The notes under the pieces are model-generated. The model searched no databases, had not been told where the DNA came from, and saw only the letters and a list, made by a program, of their open reading frames with translations. This document shows, one piece after another, positions 45,725 to 56,808 of a stretch of DNA of 64,000 nt. The stretch is from JANQGH01 sp039177555 (GTDB lineage Bacteria; Pseudomonadota; Alphaproteobacteria; DSM-16000; Inquilinaceae). The position numbers were made by a program, and so were the translations under genes. The stretch is from positions 8,994-72,993 of the forward strand of contig JBCDFV010000022.1 in NCBI GenBank assembly GCA_039177555.1. Direction: 5' to 3'. How positions within the stretch are numbered: position 1 is the stretch's first letter; the number at the start of each line of letters is the position of its first letter.

Positions 45725-47224
45725 ATGGCTGCCGTTCAACGACCGTCCATGGACGACGTGCTGCCGCGTATCGGGCGCGAGGCCGCTTTGGCCGGCCTGG
45801 TCACCTTGGCGCTGACCGCGACCATGGTCGGCCTGCACACCGTGCCCGGGGCGCAAAGCCGCCTGACCTTGGAATTCCGCTTCGGCGACGTTCTGATGGC
45901 CGTCGTCCTGGTCTTTTTCGGCCGCATGGCGCTGGCCTTCACGCGCGAGGGCTTTCCGGCCTATGGCTTGGGCATCGGCGTGCTGATCGTGGCCGGCAGC
46001 CTGCTGTATCCGGGCCTGCCGACGGTGGTCGAGGTCATGGGCGTCGGGGCCGGGGCGATCGTCGGCATCAATGCCGTCTGGCGGCTTGCGCGCCCGATAC
46101 GGCCGGACCGGCCGCCGCCGAAAACCAGCGCCCAGCTGATGGACGATGTCGCGGCCTGGGTCCAGCGCCAGTCGGTGGTCATCGGCGTCATCGGCGTCGC
46201 CTTCGCCATCGCCCTGCCGTTTCTGTTCCCCGACCGGTCGTCGATCGACCTGGCCACACTGGTCATGACCTACATCATGCTCGGCTGGGGCTTGAACATC
46301 GTCGTCGGCTTGGCCGGCCTCTTAGACCTCGGCTATGTCGCCTTCTACGCGGTCGGGGCCTATTCCTACGGCCTGCTGGCTCAGTATTTCGACTTCAGCT
46401 TTTGGCTCTGCCTGCCGCTGGCCGGCCTGTTGGCGGCCTTCGCGGGCCTGATCCTCGGTTTCCCGGTCCTGCGGCTGCGCGGCGACTATTTCGCCATCGT
46501 CACGCTCGGCTTCGGCGAGATCATCCGCGTGGTCCTGCAAAACTGGTCCAGCTTCACCGGCGGGCCGGACGGCATCGCCTCGATCCCCCGGCCCAGCTTT
46601 TTCGGCATCGCGGAGTTCACCAGCGCGCCGGAGGCCGACGGGTTGCCGTCGTTCCATACCCTGTTCGGCCTGGAATTCACGCCGCTGCACCGGCTGATCT
46701 TTCTCTACTATCTGATCTTGATCCTGGCGCTGGTCGTGAACGCCGTGTCGCTTAGGATCAGAAGGCTGCCGCTGGGCCGATCGTGGGAGGCGCTGCGCGA
46801 GGACGACGTGGCCTGCCAATCGCTTGGCATCAACCGGCGCAACATCAAGCTCGCGGCCTTCACGATCTCGGCCATGTTCGGCGGCTTTGCCGGGTCCTTC
46901 TTCGCCACCCGCCAAGGCTTCATCAGCCCGGAAAGCTTCACCTTCATCGAATCGGCGATCGTGCTGGCCATCGTGGTGCTGGGCGGCATGGGCAGCCAGA
47001 CGGGCGTCGTGCTGGCCGCCATCCTGATCATCGGCATGCCGGAGCTGTTCCGCGAGCTTGAGGAATACCGCATGCTGATCTTCGGCGCGGCCATGGTGAT
47101 CATCATGGTCTGGCGGCCGCGCGGATTGCTGGCGCACCGGGTGCCGACCGTCACCCTGCATGGCGGCCGGCGCAAGGGCGGGCCGTCCCCTGGCCAACGC
47201 CCCGAACAGGTGCCCGCCGAATGA
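45725..47224 (+). CDS. livM: Branched-chain amino-acid ABC transporter permease (LivM type)
   Basis: A 499-aa permease, longer than the usual 320-420. The N-terminal 140 residues add several extra spans, as in LivM proteins with an N-terminal LivHM domain. The core has YIMLGWGLNIVVGLAGLLDLGYVAFYAVGAY, LRLRGDYFAIVTLGFGEI, GRSWEALREDDVACQSLGIN and the FAGSFFATRQGFISPESF block. The ATG is 5 nt after livH. Its stop overlaps the livG start. Confidence 0.93.
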   Translation: MAAVQRPSMDDVLPRIGREAALAGLVTLALTATMVGLHTVPGAQSRLTLEFRFGDVLMAVVLVFFGRMALAFTREGFPAYGLGIGVLIVAGSLLYPGLPTVVEVMGVGAGAIVGINAVWRLARPIRPDRPPPKTSAQLMDDVAAWVQRQSVVIGVIGVAFAIALPFLFPDRSSIDLATLVMTYIMLGWGLNIVVGLAGLLDLGYVAFYAVGAYSYGLLAQYFDFSFWLCLPLAGLLAAFAGLILGFPVLRLRGDYFAIVTLGFGEIIRVVLQNWSSFTGGPDGIASIPRPSFFGIAEFTSAPEADGLPSFHTLFGLEFTPLHRLIFLYYLILILALVVNAVSLRIRRLPLGRSWEALREDDVACQSLGINRRNIKLAAFTISAMFGGFAGSFFATRQGFISPESFTFIESAIVLAIVVLGGMGSQTGVVLAAILIIGMPELFRELEEYRMLIFGAAMVIIMVWRPRGLLAHRVPTVTLHGGRRKGGPSPGQRPEQVPAE

Positions 47225-48096
47225 TGGATGTCCAGGCACCCGTGCTGACCGTCGACCACCTGACCATGCGGTTCGGTGGCTTGACCGCGGTCGACGATGT
47301 CTCCTTCCAGGCCGGCGCGAAGGACATCACGGCCGTCATCGGCCCGAACGGCGCCGGCAAGACGACCATGTTCAACTGCCTCACCGGCTTCTACAAGCCG
47401 ACCGAGGGCCAGTTGGCGCTGAGCCGCAATGGCGCCACGCACTATCTTGAGCGCATGGAAGGCCACCTGATCGCTGCCAAGGCCGGTGTCGCGCGCACCT
47501 TTCAGAACATCCGCCTGTTCGCGAACATGAGCGTGTTGGAAAACCTGCTGGTGGCCCAGCACAACAAGCTGATGAAGGCGTCCGGCTATTCGATTGCCGG
47601 CCTCTTCGGCCTGCCGAGCTATCGCCGGGCGGAGCGGGAGGGCATCGAGCTTGCCAAATATTGGCTGGATAAGGTCAGGCTGACCGAGCGCGCAGACTGG
47701 GAGGCCGGCAACCTGCCGTACGGCGCCCAGCGCCGCCTGGAGATTGCGCGCGCCATGTGCACCGACCCCGGCTTGCTGTGTCTCGACGAGCCGGCAGCGG
47801 GCCTTAACCCGCGGGAAACGGGCGAGCTGAACGAGCTGATCCTGTCCATCCGATCCGACCACCAGGTCGGGGTTCTGTTGATCGAGCATGACATGAGCGT
47901 GGTCATGAAGATCTCCGACCACGTTATCGTGCTGGACTATGGTCAGAAAATCGCGGACGGCGCGCCGGAGGCGGTGCGCAACGACCCCGCCGTGATCCGG
48001 GCCTATCTGGGCGAGGAAGAGGACGACGAACTGCCGCCCGACGTCGCGGCCGATCTCGCCCGCGATGCCGCGCAGCCGAGGGATCCCGACGCATGA
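47221..48096 (+). CDS. livG: Branched-chain amino-acid ABC transporter ATPase (LivG type)
   Basis: A 291-aa ATPase: Walker A GPNGAGKTT (41-49), the LivG-specific ARTFQNIRLFANMSVLENLLVAQ block, NLPYGAQRRLEIARAM in place of a classic signature, and Walker B LLCLDEPAAGLNP. The C-terminal extension is acidic (EEEDDELPPD). It overlaps both neighbours by four bases. Confidence 0.94.
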   Translation: MMDVQAPVLTVDHLTMRFGGLTAVDDVSFQAGAKDITAVIGPNGAGKTTMFNCLTGFYKPTEGQLALSRNGATHYLERMEGHLIAAKAGVARTFQNIRLFANMSVLENLLVAQHNKLMKASGYSIAGLFGLPSYRRAEREGIELAKYWLDKVRLTERADWEAGNLPYGAQRRLEIARAMCTDPGLLCLDEPAAGLNPRETGELNELILSIRSDHQVGVLLIEHDMSVVMKISDHVIVLDYGQKIADGAPEAVRNDPAVIRAYLGEEEDDELPPDVAADLARDAAQPRDPDA

Positions 48097-48806
48097 TCCT
48101 GACGGTCGACAACGTCCACACCTTCTACGGCGCGATCGAAGCGCTGCGCGGGGTCAGCTTGGAGGTCGACGAGGGCGAGATCGTCACCCTGATCGGTGCC
48201 AACGGGGCCGGCAAGTCGACCTTGTTGATGACCATTTGCGGCAACCCGCAGGCAAGGTCGGGCCAGATCGTCTTCGACGGCGAGACCATCACCCGTACGC
48301 CGACCTTTCAGATCGTGCGCAAGGGCATCGCCCAATCGCCGGAAGGGCGTCGGATATTCCCCCGGATGACGGTTCTGGAGAACTTGCAGATGGGGGCGCT
48401 GACCAGCGATCCGGCGCATTTCGACGGTGATCTGGAGCGGATTTTCGCGCTGTTTCCACGACTGCGCGAGCGCAGCGGCCAGCGCGGCGGCACCTTGTCG
48501 GGCGGCGAGCAGCAGATGCTTGCCATCGGCCGGGCGATGATGAGCCGGCCGCGCCTGCTGTTGCTGGACGAACCCTCGCTTGGCCTCGCGCCGATGATCG
48601 TGAAGCAGATCTTTGAGGTGATCGAGGACATCAACCGGGAACAGGGCGTGACGGTGTTCCTGGTCGAACAGAACGCGTTCCACGCCCTGCGGCTGGCGAC
48701 GCGTGGCTACGTCATGGTTAATGGCGAGATCACCCTGACCGGGACGGGCGCGGAACTGCTGTCCAACGAAGAGGTCCGCGCGGCCTATCTGGAAGGGGGG
48801 CACTGA
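48093..48806 (+). CDS. livF: Branched-chain amino-acid ABC transporter ATPase (LivF type)
   Basis: A 237-aa ATPase: Walker A GANGAGKST (35-43), KGIAQSPEGRRIFPRMTVLENLQMG, signature LSGGEQQM and Walker B LLLLDEPSLGLAP. Normal length. ATGA overlap with livG; a conserved membrane-protein gene begins 3 nt after its stop. Confidence 0.95.
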   Translation: MILTVDNVHTFYGAIEALRGVSLEVDEGEIVTLIGANGAGKSTLLMTICGNPQARSGQIVFDGETITRTPTFQIVRKGIAQSPEGRRIFPRMTVLENLQMGALTSDPAHFDGDLERIFALFPRLRERSGQRGGTLSGGEQQMLAIGRAMMSRPRLLLLDEPSLGLAPMIVKQIFEVIEDINREQGVTVFLVEQNAFHALRLATRGYVMVNGEITLTGTGAELLSNEEVRAAYLEGGH

Positions 48807-48809
48807 CCG

Positions 48810-49514
48810 GTGCTGCGAACCCTGCGCCTGGCCGTTTGGCCGCTTATGCTCGCGCTCATCCTGGCGGCGGCGCCGGCGGCGGCGCAAAGCTCCGTTGTCG
48901 GGCTTTGGGTCAGCGAGGATGGCGGGATCATGTTCCGTCTGTCGCCCGACAGCACGTACGAGCTGACAGGCTCCCTCGCTGTCGAAGAGCCACAATTGAC
49001 CGGCCGTTACGCGGTGCCGGAAGGGGCCGGCGAAATCATCGCGCGCGCCGCCGAGCGGTCGGGCGCCATCCGCTTCACCATCATCGAATTGGGCGACGAG
49101 AGCCTGATCCTGGTTTCCGACACGATTCTCGGCGGCTCCGTGACGTTTACCCGCCCCTCGGCCGTGGCCGTCGCGATCGACCGCGCGCTCAGCGGTTACG
49201 CCCTGTTCTGGCTCGTGATCATGATCGGCGGCGCGGTCATGACCGGCCAGGCGCTTGGGCGGACCTGGCAGCCGTTTTGGAAAACGGTGCCGTACTCGGT
49301 TCTGATTGGATTTGCCGATGTCTGCCCCAGCCTGTTTGACGGACGCCTTATCAACAATCTGGATGCGGTGATGCTTTTTGTCATACATACACCCATCCTT
49401 TTTCTCGCCATGTTGGTGGCCTATTTCACGACGAGGGCCAGTCGAATGGTTTCCCAATATCCATGGCGCTATCGCCGATCCGGTATTTTCGGTTGGCGTG
49501 AGATCGGCGGTTGA
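48810..49514 (+). CDS. DUF6867-like membrane protein with an extra exported N-terminal domain
   Basis: A 234-aa protein. The signal-peptide-like segment (8-25) is followed by a beta-rich domain (about 28-116, starting GLWVSEDGGIMFRLSPD). The C-terminal part (130-234) has three spans and the motifs TGQALGRTWQPFWK and SQYPWRYRRSGIFGWRE. This C-terminal part resembles the short DUF6867 proteins that, from memory, accompany liv genes in alphaproteobacteria, but those lack the N-terminal domain. The GTG start lies 3 nt after livF, so it belongs to the transporter operon. The function is unknown. Confidence 0.7.
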   Translation: MLRTLRLAVWPLMLALILAAAPAAAQSSVVGLWVSEDGGIMFRLSPDSTYELTGSLAVEEPQLTGRYAVPEGAGEIIARAAERSGAIRFTIIELGDESLILVSDTILGGSVTFTRPSAVAVAIDRALSGYALFWLVIMIGGAVMTGQALGRTWQPFWKTVPYSVLIGFADVCPSLFDGRLINNLDAVMLFVIHTPILFLAMLVAYFTTRASRMVSQYPWRYRRSGIFGWREIGG

Positions 49515-49539
49515 TGTTGAATTTGACGTGAACGAGATC

Positions 49540-49669
49540 GGCGTGCAGCGCCCGCCTTCGAGGCGCGCGCTTCACGCCCACGAGGTGCCATGCACGCCTA
49601 AGGGCATGGCGCAGGGACACCGGACCAAGCAACCAATCTTGACAGCATTGACCTCGACGTCCGGTGTCC
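49540..49669 (+). ncRNA. Three-hairpin leader ahead of livK
   Basis: Three consecutive inverted repeats lie between the DUF6867-like gene and livK. Hairpin 1 (49540-49578) has GGCGTG/CACGCC, then AGCGC/GCGCT, then GCCT/AGGC around a TCG loop, with two symmetric mismatches. Hairpin 2 is GCCATGC (49587-49593) with GCATGGC (49604-49610). Hairpin 3 is GGACACCGGAC (49615-49625) with GTCCGGTGTCC (49659-49669), a perfect 11-bp stem. None is followed by a T-run. It may be a 5' UTR control element, a message-stabilising block or a small RNA. Confidence 0.5.
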
Positions 49670-49698
49670 GGAGAGGCAACGCGAAAGGAGTAACGTGA

Positions 49699-50910
49699 AT
49701 GAACAGGACTAAACTGGCATTGCTGGCGACGGCCGCGACCATGGCATTTGGCGCGACCGCCGCCCAGGCCCAGATCCAGATTGGCACGGCCGGACCGATG
49801 ACCGGCCAATACGCCTCGTTCGGCGAACAGATGCGGGCCGGTGCCGAACGCGCCGTAGCCGACCTGAACGCCGCCGGCGGTGTTCTGGGGCAACAGTTGG
49901 AGCTTTATGTCGGCGACGACGCCTGCGACCCCCGCCAGGCGGTTTCCGTCGCCAACGAGGCGGTGAACGAGGGCGTGATCTTCATGGCCGGGCATTTCTG
50001 CTCCGGCTCGTCGATCCCGGCGTCGGAGGTCTATACCGAGGAAGGCGTGCTGCAGATTTCGCCGGCCTCGACCAATCCGGCCCTGACCGACAATGGCGGC
50101 CCGAACGTTTTCCGTGTTTGCGGCCGGGACGATCAGCAGGGTCTGATCGCGGCGCAGTACATCGAGGAGAACTATCCGGACTCCAACCTGGCGATTGTCC
50201 ACGACCGTACGGCCTATGGCCAGGGTCTGGCCGATGCCACCCGCATCGCCCTGAACGCCAATGGTTATCTGGAGGCGCTCTACGAGGCCTACACGCCGGG
50301 CGAGTCCGATTACTCCGCCCTGGCGACCTTGCTGAACGACAACAGCGTCGACGTTATCTATGTCGGCGGCTATCACACCGAGGCTGGCCTGCTGGTGCGC
50401 CAGATGCGCGAGCAGGGTATGGACACCCAGCTCATCTCCGGCGACGCGCTGGTGACCGACGAGTTCTGGTCGATCACCGGTGACGCCGGTGAGGGCACGC
50501 TGATGACGTTCGGTCCGGATCCGCGGAACTTTGAGGCGGCGGCCGAGGTGGTTGCGGCGTTCCGTGCCGACGATTTCGAGCCGGAGGGCTACACCCTCTA
50601 CACCTACGCTGCCATCCAGGTCTTTGCCCAGGCGGCGGAGATTGCCGGCACGACCGATCTGGACGCGGTTATCGAGGCCCTGCACGGCAACGAGTTCGAG
50701 ACCGTCATCGGCCCGATCAGCTTCGACAGCCAGGGCGACATCCTGCAGCCCGCCTATGTCTGGTACGAGTGGTCGAACGGCAACTACGCCGAGATCGCCC
50801 CTGAGCCGGCCATGGCCGATGCAGGCATCGACGAACTGAGGCAAATGGTGATGCAGTTGGCCGATGAGGTGGCGGCGCTGCGTGCCGAGGTGCAAGCGCT
50901 CAGTCAATAG
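49699..50910 (+). CDS. livK: Branched-chain amino-acid-type binding protein (LivK) with coiled-coil tail
   Basis: A 403-aa periplasmic binding protein. The signal peptide MNRTKLALLATAATMAFGAT ends at AAQAQ. The mature protein has IGTAGPMTGQYASFGEQM, GHFCSGSSIPASEVY, ISPASTNPALT and FRVCGRDDQQG, the Leu/Ile/Val/amide-binding fold; ligand identity is not readable. Residues 377-403 form an unusual tail with hydrophobics at 377, 380, 384, 387, 391, 394, 398 and 401, a perfect 3-4 heptad register. ATG at 49699 with AAAGGAG 9 nt upstream. It is preceded by a structured leader and followed by a terminator. Confidence 0.93.
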   Translation: MNRTKLALLATAATMAFGATAAQAQIQIGTAGPMTGQYASFGEQMRAGAERAVADLNAAGGVLGQQLELYVGDDACDPRQAVSVANEAVNEGVIFMAGHFCSGSSIPASEVYTEEGVLQISPASTNPALTDNGGPNVFRVCGRDDQQGLIAAQYIEENYPDSNLAIVHDRTAYGQGLADATRIALNANGYLEALYEAYTPGESDYSALATLLNDNSVDVIYVGGYHTEAGLLVRQMREQGMDTQLISGDALVTDEFWSITGDAGEGTLMTFGPDPRNFEAAAEVVAAFRADDFEPEGYTLYTYAAIQVFAQAAEIAGTTDLDAVIEALHGNEFETVIGPISFDSQGDILQPAYVWYEWSNGNYAEIAPEPAMADAGIDELRQMVMQLADEVAALRAEVQALSQ

Positions 50911-50962
50911 TAGTTGAGACGGTTGCAGCGAGAACTGCAGCGTTATCGGGCCTTGGCCCTGC

Positions 50963-50990
50963 GGGCCGGCGTTCTCGTCGGCCCCTTTTT
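50963..50990 (+). terminator. Intrinsic terminator after livK
   Basis: GGGCCG (50963-50968) pairs with CGGCCC (50979-50984) around a 10-nt loop, and CTTTTT follows. It lies about 50 nt after the livK stop and separates the liv operon from glycogen phosphorylase. Confidence 0.8.
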
Positions 50991-51129
50991 CTTGGCTGCC
51001 AATGGTTTCCGTCCGTCTCCAGAGCCGTTGAAACTCGGGCCGGCCGATGTATGTTATGGCGCCTTTTCGACCGGCATTATGCCGCAGGTCGCAAAGATGA
51101 TTTCCAAGTCGAGTTGAAAGTCTGCAGTC

Positions 51130-53613
<2,484 letters not shown>

Positions 53614-53654
53614 TCCGTAGTCCCGTTCCGGTTCTCGGCCCTTGTTCGTGGCGC

Positions 53655-54722
53655 CTAACCGCTGATTGACTGAGACGTCCTGTCCGTCAGCGCCGGGGGC
53701 GGCGGTCGCGTTTCGGTCGGTGCGGTCCGGTGGAAACCGAAGATCACGCCGAACACCATCAGGACCGCGATCACCAGCGACGGGATGCCCGGCACCAGGT
53801 CGGCCGCCACGGCAACCGCCAGGATCACCAAGGCGACCTTCACCACGGCGATGATGCCGACCACACGGTCGTGCCGCCAACCGGCGCGGACGGGCTGCTG
53901 ATAGGCATGTTCCCGGTGCGGGCGCCAAACCCGCTCGCGCCGGATCAGGCGGCTGGCGAGCGTGCTGGTCGTGTCCGCGACATGAAACAGTGACAACAGC
54001 AGGGCCTCGACCAAATGGCCCTCGAAGGCCAGCAACAGCAGAACCCAGCCAAGCAAGAACCCAAGCGGAACACTGCCGACATCGCCGAGAAAGACGCGGG
54101 CGGGGTGCCAGTTCCAGATCAGAAAGCCGCATGCGATGCCGACCAGCACGAGACCACAATCCGTCAGCGCGTCGGGCAGCGCCATGGTGCCCATGAAGCC
54201 GGCCAGCGCGCCGATCAGTGCGACGCCGGCGCCGACGGTCAGGATTTCGATGGCAGACAGCCCGTCCAGACCGTCCATAAAATTGAATAGGTTAATGTAC
54301 CAAAGCCAGGCAAGCCCGATCAGCAGCCGTTCCATAACCAGCGGCAGGGCATCGAACAGGCGATAGTCGGGCGGCAGGATCAAGAGCACGATCGCCACGG
54401 CGACGGCCTGACAAACCAGGCGCGGCCAAGGCGAAATCGGGCGCACGTCGTCCAGGCCGGAAATCGCCATAAGGCCGATGGCGCCGATGATGATGGACCA
54501 GGGAACCGACTGGCCGCCGAGAAACGAGGCCGCGGCAACCCCGGCAAGCGCGACCGGCACCAAAAGCCAGCCGGCGCCCAGCGGCGTCGGGTGTTTGTGG
54601 CTGCTGCGGTTGTTCGGCCAATCAATGACCGACCACCGTTTCAATGCGAATTTAAGTGGCCCGAGACCAAAGGCGGTCAAGAACGCGGCCGCCAGACCAA
54701 GCCAAAGCCCGGATGACGTCAA
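53655..54722 (-). CDS. WecA/MraY-type undecaprenyl-phosphate sugar-1-phosphate transferase
   Basis: A 355-aa polytopic membrane enzyme (about eleven spans) that loads a sugar-1-phosphate, probably an N-acetylhexosamine, on the lipid carrier undecaprenyl phosphate. Conserved loops are SSHKHPTPLGAG, GLDDVRPISPW, NFMDGLDGLS and FLGDVGSVPLGF, and REHAYQQPV in the final loop. It overlaps the upstream glycosyltransferase gene by four bases. The pair would start and extend one surface glycan. Confidence 0.92.
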   Translation of the reverse strand: MTSSGLWLGLAAAFLTAFGLGPLKFALKRWSVIDWPNNRSSHKHPTPLGAGWLLVPVALAGVAAASFLGGQSVPWSIIIGAIGLMAISGLDDVRPISPWPRLVCQAVAVAIVLLILPPDYRLFDALPLVMERLLIGLAWLWYINLFNFMDGLDGLSAIEILTVGAGVALIGALAGFMGTMALPDALTDCGLVLVGIACGFLIWNWHPARVFLGDVGSVPLGFLLGWVLLLLAFEGHLVEALLLSLFHVADTTSTLASRLIRRERVWRPHREHAYQQPVRAGWRHDRVVGIIAVVKVALVILAVAVAADLVPGIPSLVIAVLMVFGVIFGFHRTAPTETRPPPPALTDRTSQSISG

Positions 54723-55858
54723 GGCTCAAGCCCAAGACGGTCATAGTCTTGAAGAATCATGCTCGCAACTCTATGACTTGTGAAGCCTGTTTCCACCAAA
54801 TGACGGGAAGCCGAGCCGAAACGCAAGCGTTTTTTCTTGTCAGCAACTAGTACTTGCGTCGCATCTACTAAAGATAATAGGTCGCCAGGTTCGGCTAACA
54901 GTCCAGTAGAGTTATTCAGAACAATATCTCGGCAACCTGGCGTATTTGTGGCGATGGCGGGGCGGCAACATGCCGACGATTCCAACAGCGTCACCGGAAC
55001 GCCCTCGCCGCCGAGCGATGCCAGAATGGCGATGTCCGCTTCTCGCCAAATTGTGCGCACATCCGTGACATGGCCGCGCCATTCGATCCCGGGAAGCGAT
55101 CCCCATGCTTCCAGGTCTGCCACGCTGTAGCTGCTGGGGTTTGCCGGATCCGGCTTGCCCACCAGCAAGAGGCGACAGGGCGTACCCGCCGCTTGGACGC
55201 GGCGAACCGCCTCCACGATCAGATCGATCCCCTTGATGCGGATCATCCGGGCGACGACGGCCAGGGTGACGACCGCGTTTTCCGGCGGCGGCATCGGGGT
55301 GTAGCGTTCCAGGTCGATCCCCGAACCGGGCAGCACGGTGGTTCTTTGCGGGTCGATCCAGCGGTCCGCCGCAAGGCGGTCGCAATCATCCTGATTGAGT
55401 GTCTCGACCCGGCTGGACCGGTGCTTCAACGGACCGGCAAGCAATGGTCGCAAGACCTTTCGCAGGGCGCGCACCCGTCTCTGTTCGCTGGCAAACAGAT
55501 AGCCGAGGCCGGCAAAGAGATTGATCGATGCGGCCACGCCGGCACGCCTTGCGGCATAGCTGCCGGTTGCGATCGCCTTGATACCGATGTGATGGGTGAG
55601 ATCCGGCTTCAGGCGCCGAAACAGACGGGCCAGCCGGAAGACGCGCGCGGTTTCGGTTGCCGGGTTGAACCGGCCGCGCCCGAGATCGAACGGCGCCAGC
55701 CCCAGGCCGGCCGTTCGGATCTCGTCGGCGTGTTGGTCGACCTTGGTGACCACCGTCACCCGATAGCCGGCGTCGCGGACGGCGCGGGCCACGGGCAGCC
55801 AGTGCAGGCAGAAATACCAGTCCTCGGCGACGAGGAAAACGATATGGGCTTTGCTCAC
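54719..55858 (-). CDS. Glycosyltransferase family 4 protein
   Basis: A 379-aa GT-B-fold enzyme. The N-terminal acceptor domain starts SKAHIVFLVAEDWYFCLHWLPVARA and contains THHIGIKAIATGS. The C-terminal nucleotide-sugar domain has ARMIRIKGIDLIVEAVRR and GGEGVPVTLLESSACCRPAIATNTPGC, where E-x7-E-like residues bind the donor. The start is GTG overlapping the stop of the RutR-like regulator (GTGA), and its end overlaps the WecA-type gene. All three are thus one translationally coupled operon. Sugar specificity is unknown. Confidence 0.9.
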   Translation of the reverse strand: MSKAHIVFLVAEDWYFCLHWLPVARAVRDAGYRVTVVTKVDQHADEIRTAGLGLAPFDLGRGRFNPATETARVFRLARLFRRLKPDLTHHIGIKAIATGSYAARRAGVAASINLFAGLGYLFASEQRRVRALRKVLRPLLAGPLKHRSSRVETLNQDDCDRLAADRWIDPQRTTVLPGSGIDLERYTPMPPPENAVVTLAVVARMIRIKGIDLIVEAVRRVQAAGTPCRLLLVGKPDPANPSSYSVADLEAWGSLPGIEWRGHVTDVRTIWREADIAILASLGGEGVPVTLLESSACCRPAIATNTPGCRDIVLNNSTGLLAEPGDLLSLVDATQVLVADKKKRLRFGSASRHLVETGFTSHRVASMILQDYDRLGLEP

Positions 55859-56592
55859 GTATGGTGTTCTATTCCTGTTTTGGGCCGTGCTTCGGGCAGG
55901 CCGCATGTCCGCAGCACCAGCCTGAGAATGTGATTGGCGGCATCGTCCAGATCTTCGCGCCCCAACTTCGGTTTGGCCAGAACGGCGGCGACCTGGACGT
56001 CGAAATCGGCATAGGTCTGGGTTACCGCCCAAAGGCTGAAGAACAGATGATGAGGGTCGACCGGCGCCATTTTCCCGGCCCTGATCCAGTCCGCGATCAC
56101 CGCGGCCTTCTCGTTCACCCGGTCGCGCAGCTTGGTCTTCAGATAGTGTGACACGTGCTGCGCGCCGTGAATGATCTCGTTGGCAAACACCTTGGACGCC
56201 ATCGGGCGCTGGCGGGTGAAGCGCATCTTGTCGCGGACATAGTCGGCGAAGGCGTCGGCCGGCTCGCGGTCGGGCCGGAAATGGTCGAAGGCGTCGACCC
56301 AGCCGTCCAGCACACGGTTCAGCAGGGCGCGATACAGGCCCTCCTTGGTGCCGAAATAGTAGTGCAGGTTCGCCTTGGGCAGGTTGGCCGCCTCGGCGAT
56401 CGCCTGCATGGTCGTGCCGTTGAAACCGGCCTCGGCGAACACCGCCTCCGCCGCCCGCAGAATGCGGTCTTCGTTCAACCGGCGGGTTCGACCGCCGTTC
56501 GATCGCGGCAGCGCCGAAACATCGGCCAACGGCCGGATCTGGTCTTGTGGCTCTTCACCGCTGTTTCGCGCGGTTGCGCCGCCCCGTGGCAT
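55855..56592 (-). CDS. TetR family regulator, RutR-like
   Basis: A 245-aa repressor. The HTH is ILRAAEAVFAEAGFNGTTMQAIAEAANLPKANLHYYFGTKEGLY. The C-terminal domain carries PMASKVFANEIIHGA, IADWIRAGKMAPVDPHHLFFSLWAVTQTYADF, which closely resembles RutR, the uracil/thymine sensor. About 45 polar residues precede the HTH. A 14-bp RutR-type palindrome lies 40 nt upstream, so it is probably autoregulated. Start at the ATG of MPRGG with GGGGGA upstream; an ATG six codons earlier is also possible. Coupled to the glycosyltransferase gene. Confidence 0.87.
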   Translation of the reverse strand: MPRGGATARNSGEEPQDQIRPLADVSALPRSNGGRTRRLNEDRILRAAEAVFAEAGFNGTTMQAIAEAANLPKANLHYYFGTKEGLYRALLNRVLDGWVDAFDHFRPDREPADAFADYVRDKMRFTRQRPMASKVFANEIIHGAQHVSHYLKTKLRDRVNEKAAVIADWIRAGKMAPVDPHHLFFSLWAVTQTYADFDVQVAAVLAKPKLGREDLDDAANHILRLVLRTCGLPEARPKTGIEHHT

Positions 56593-56631
56593 GTGTTCCC
56601 CCGATATCATTCCGTTGATTTAGCCCCTTTT

Positions 56632-56645
56632 TGACCATTTGGTCA
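56632..56645. promoter_or_regulatory. RutR-type operator
   Basis: TGACCA-TT-TGGTCA, a perfect palindrome preceded by T, matches the E. coli RutR consensus TTGACCAnnTGGTCAA except for the last base. It sits 40 nt upstream of the RutR-like gene, where it would control the regulator and the two coupled glycan genes. Confidence 0.75.
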
Positions 56646-56808
56646 GGGTTTTTGCCGCCTGACGGCAGGAATGGGTCCGATGGCTGCCTGGGACGCGTAC
56701 TCGGGCAATAAGGCGATCTTTGGGGGACAGGGAAGGAGGCGATGATGCAAGGGCCCGACGCCGCACCGGGACGTCCAGCCTGGCGGCCTGCCGTCTCGGT
56801 ACGGCCGC

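Noticed and set aside
49639..49644. TTGACA in the loop of the livK leader as a -35 box
   Set aside because: No acceptable -10 hexamer is found 16-18 nt downstream; the position would fall in the 11-bp stem.
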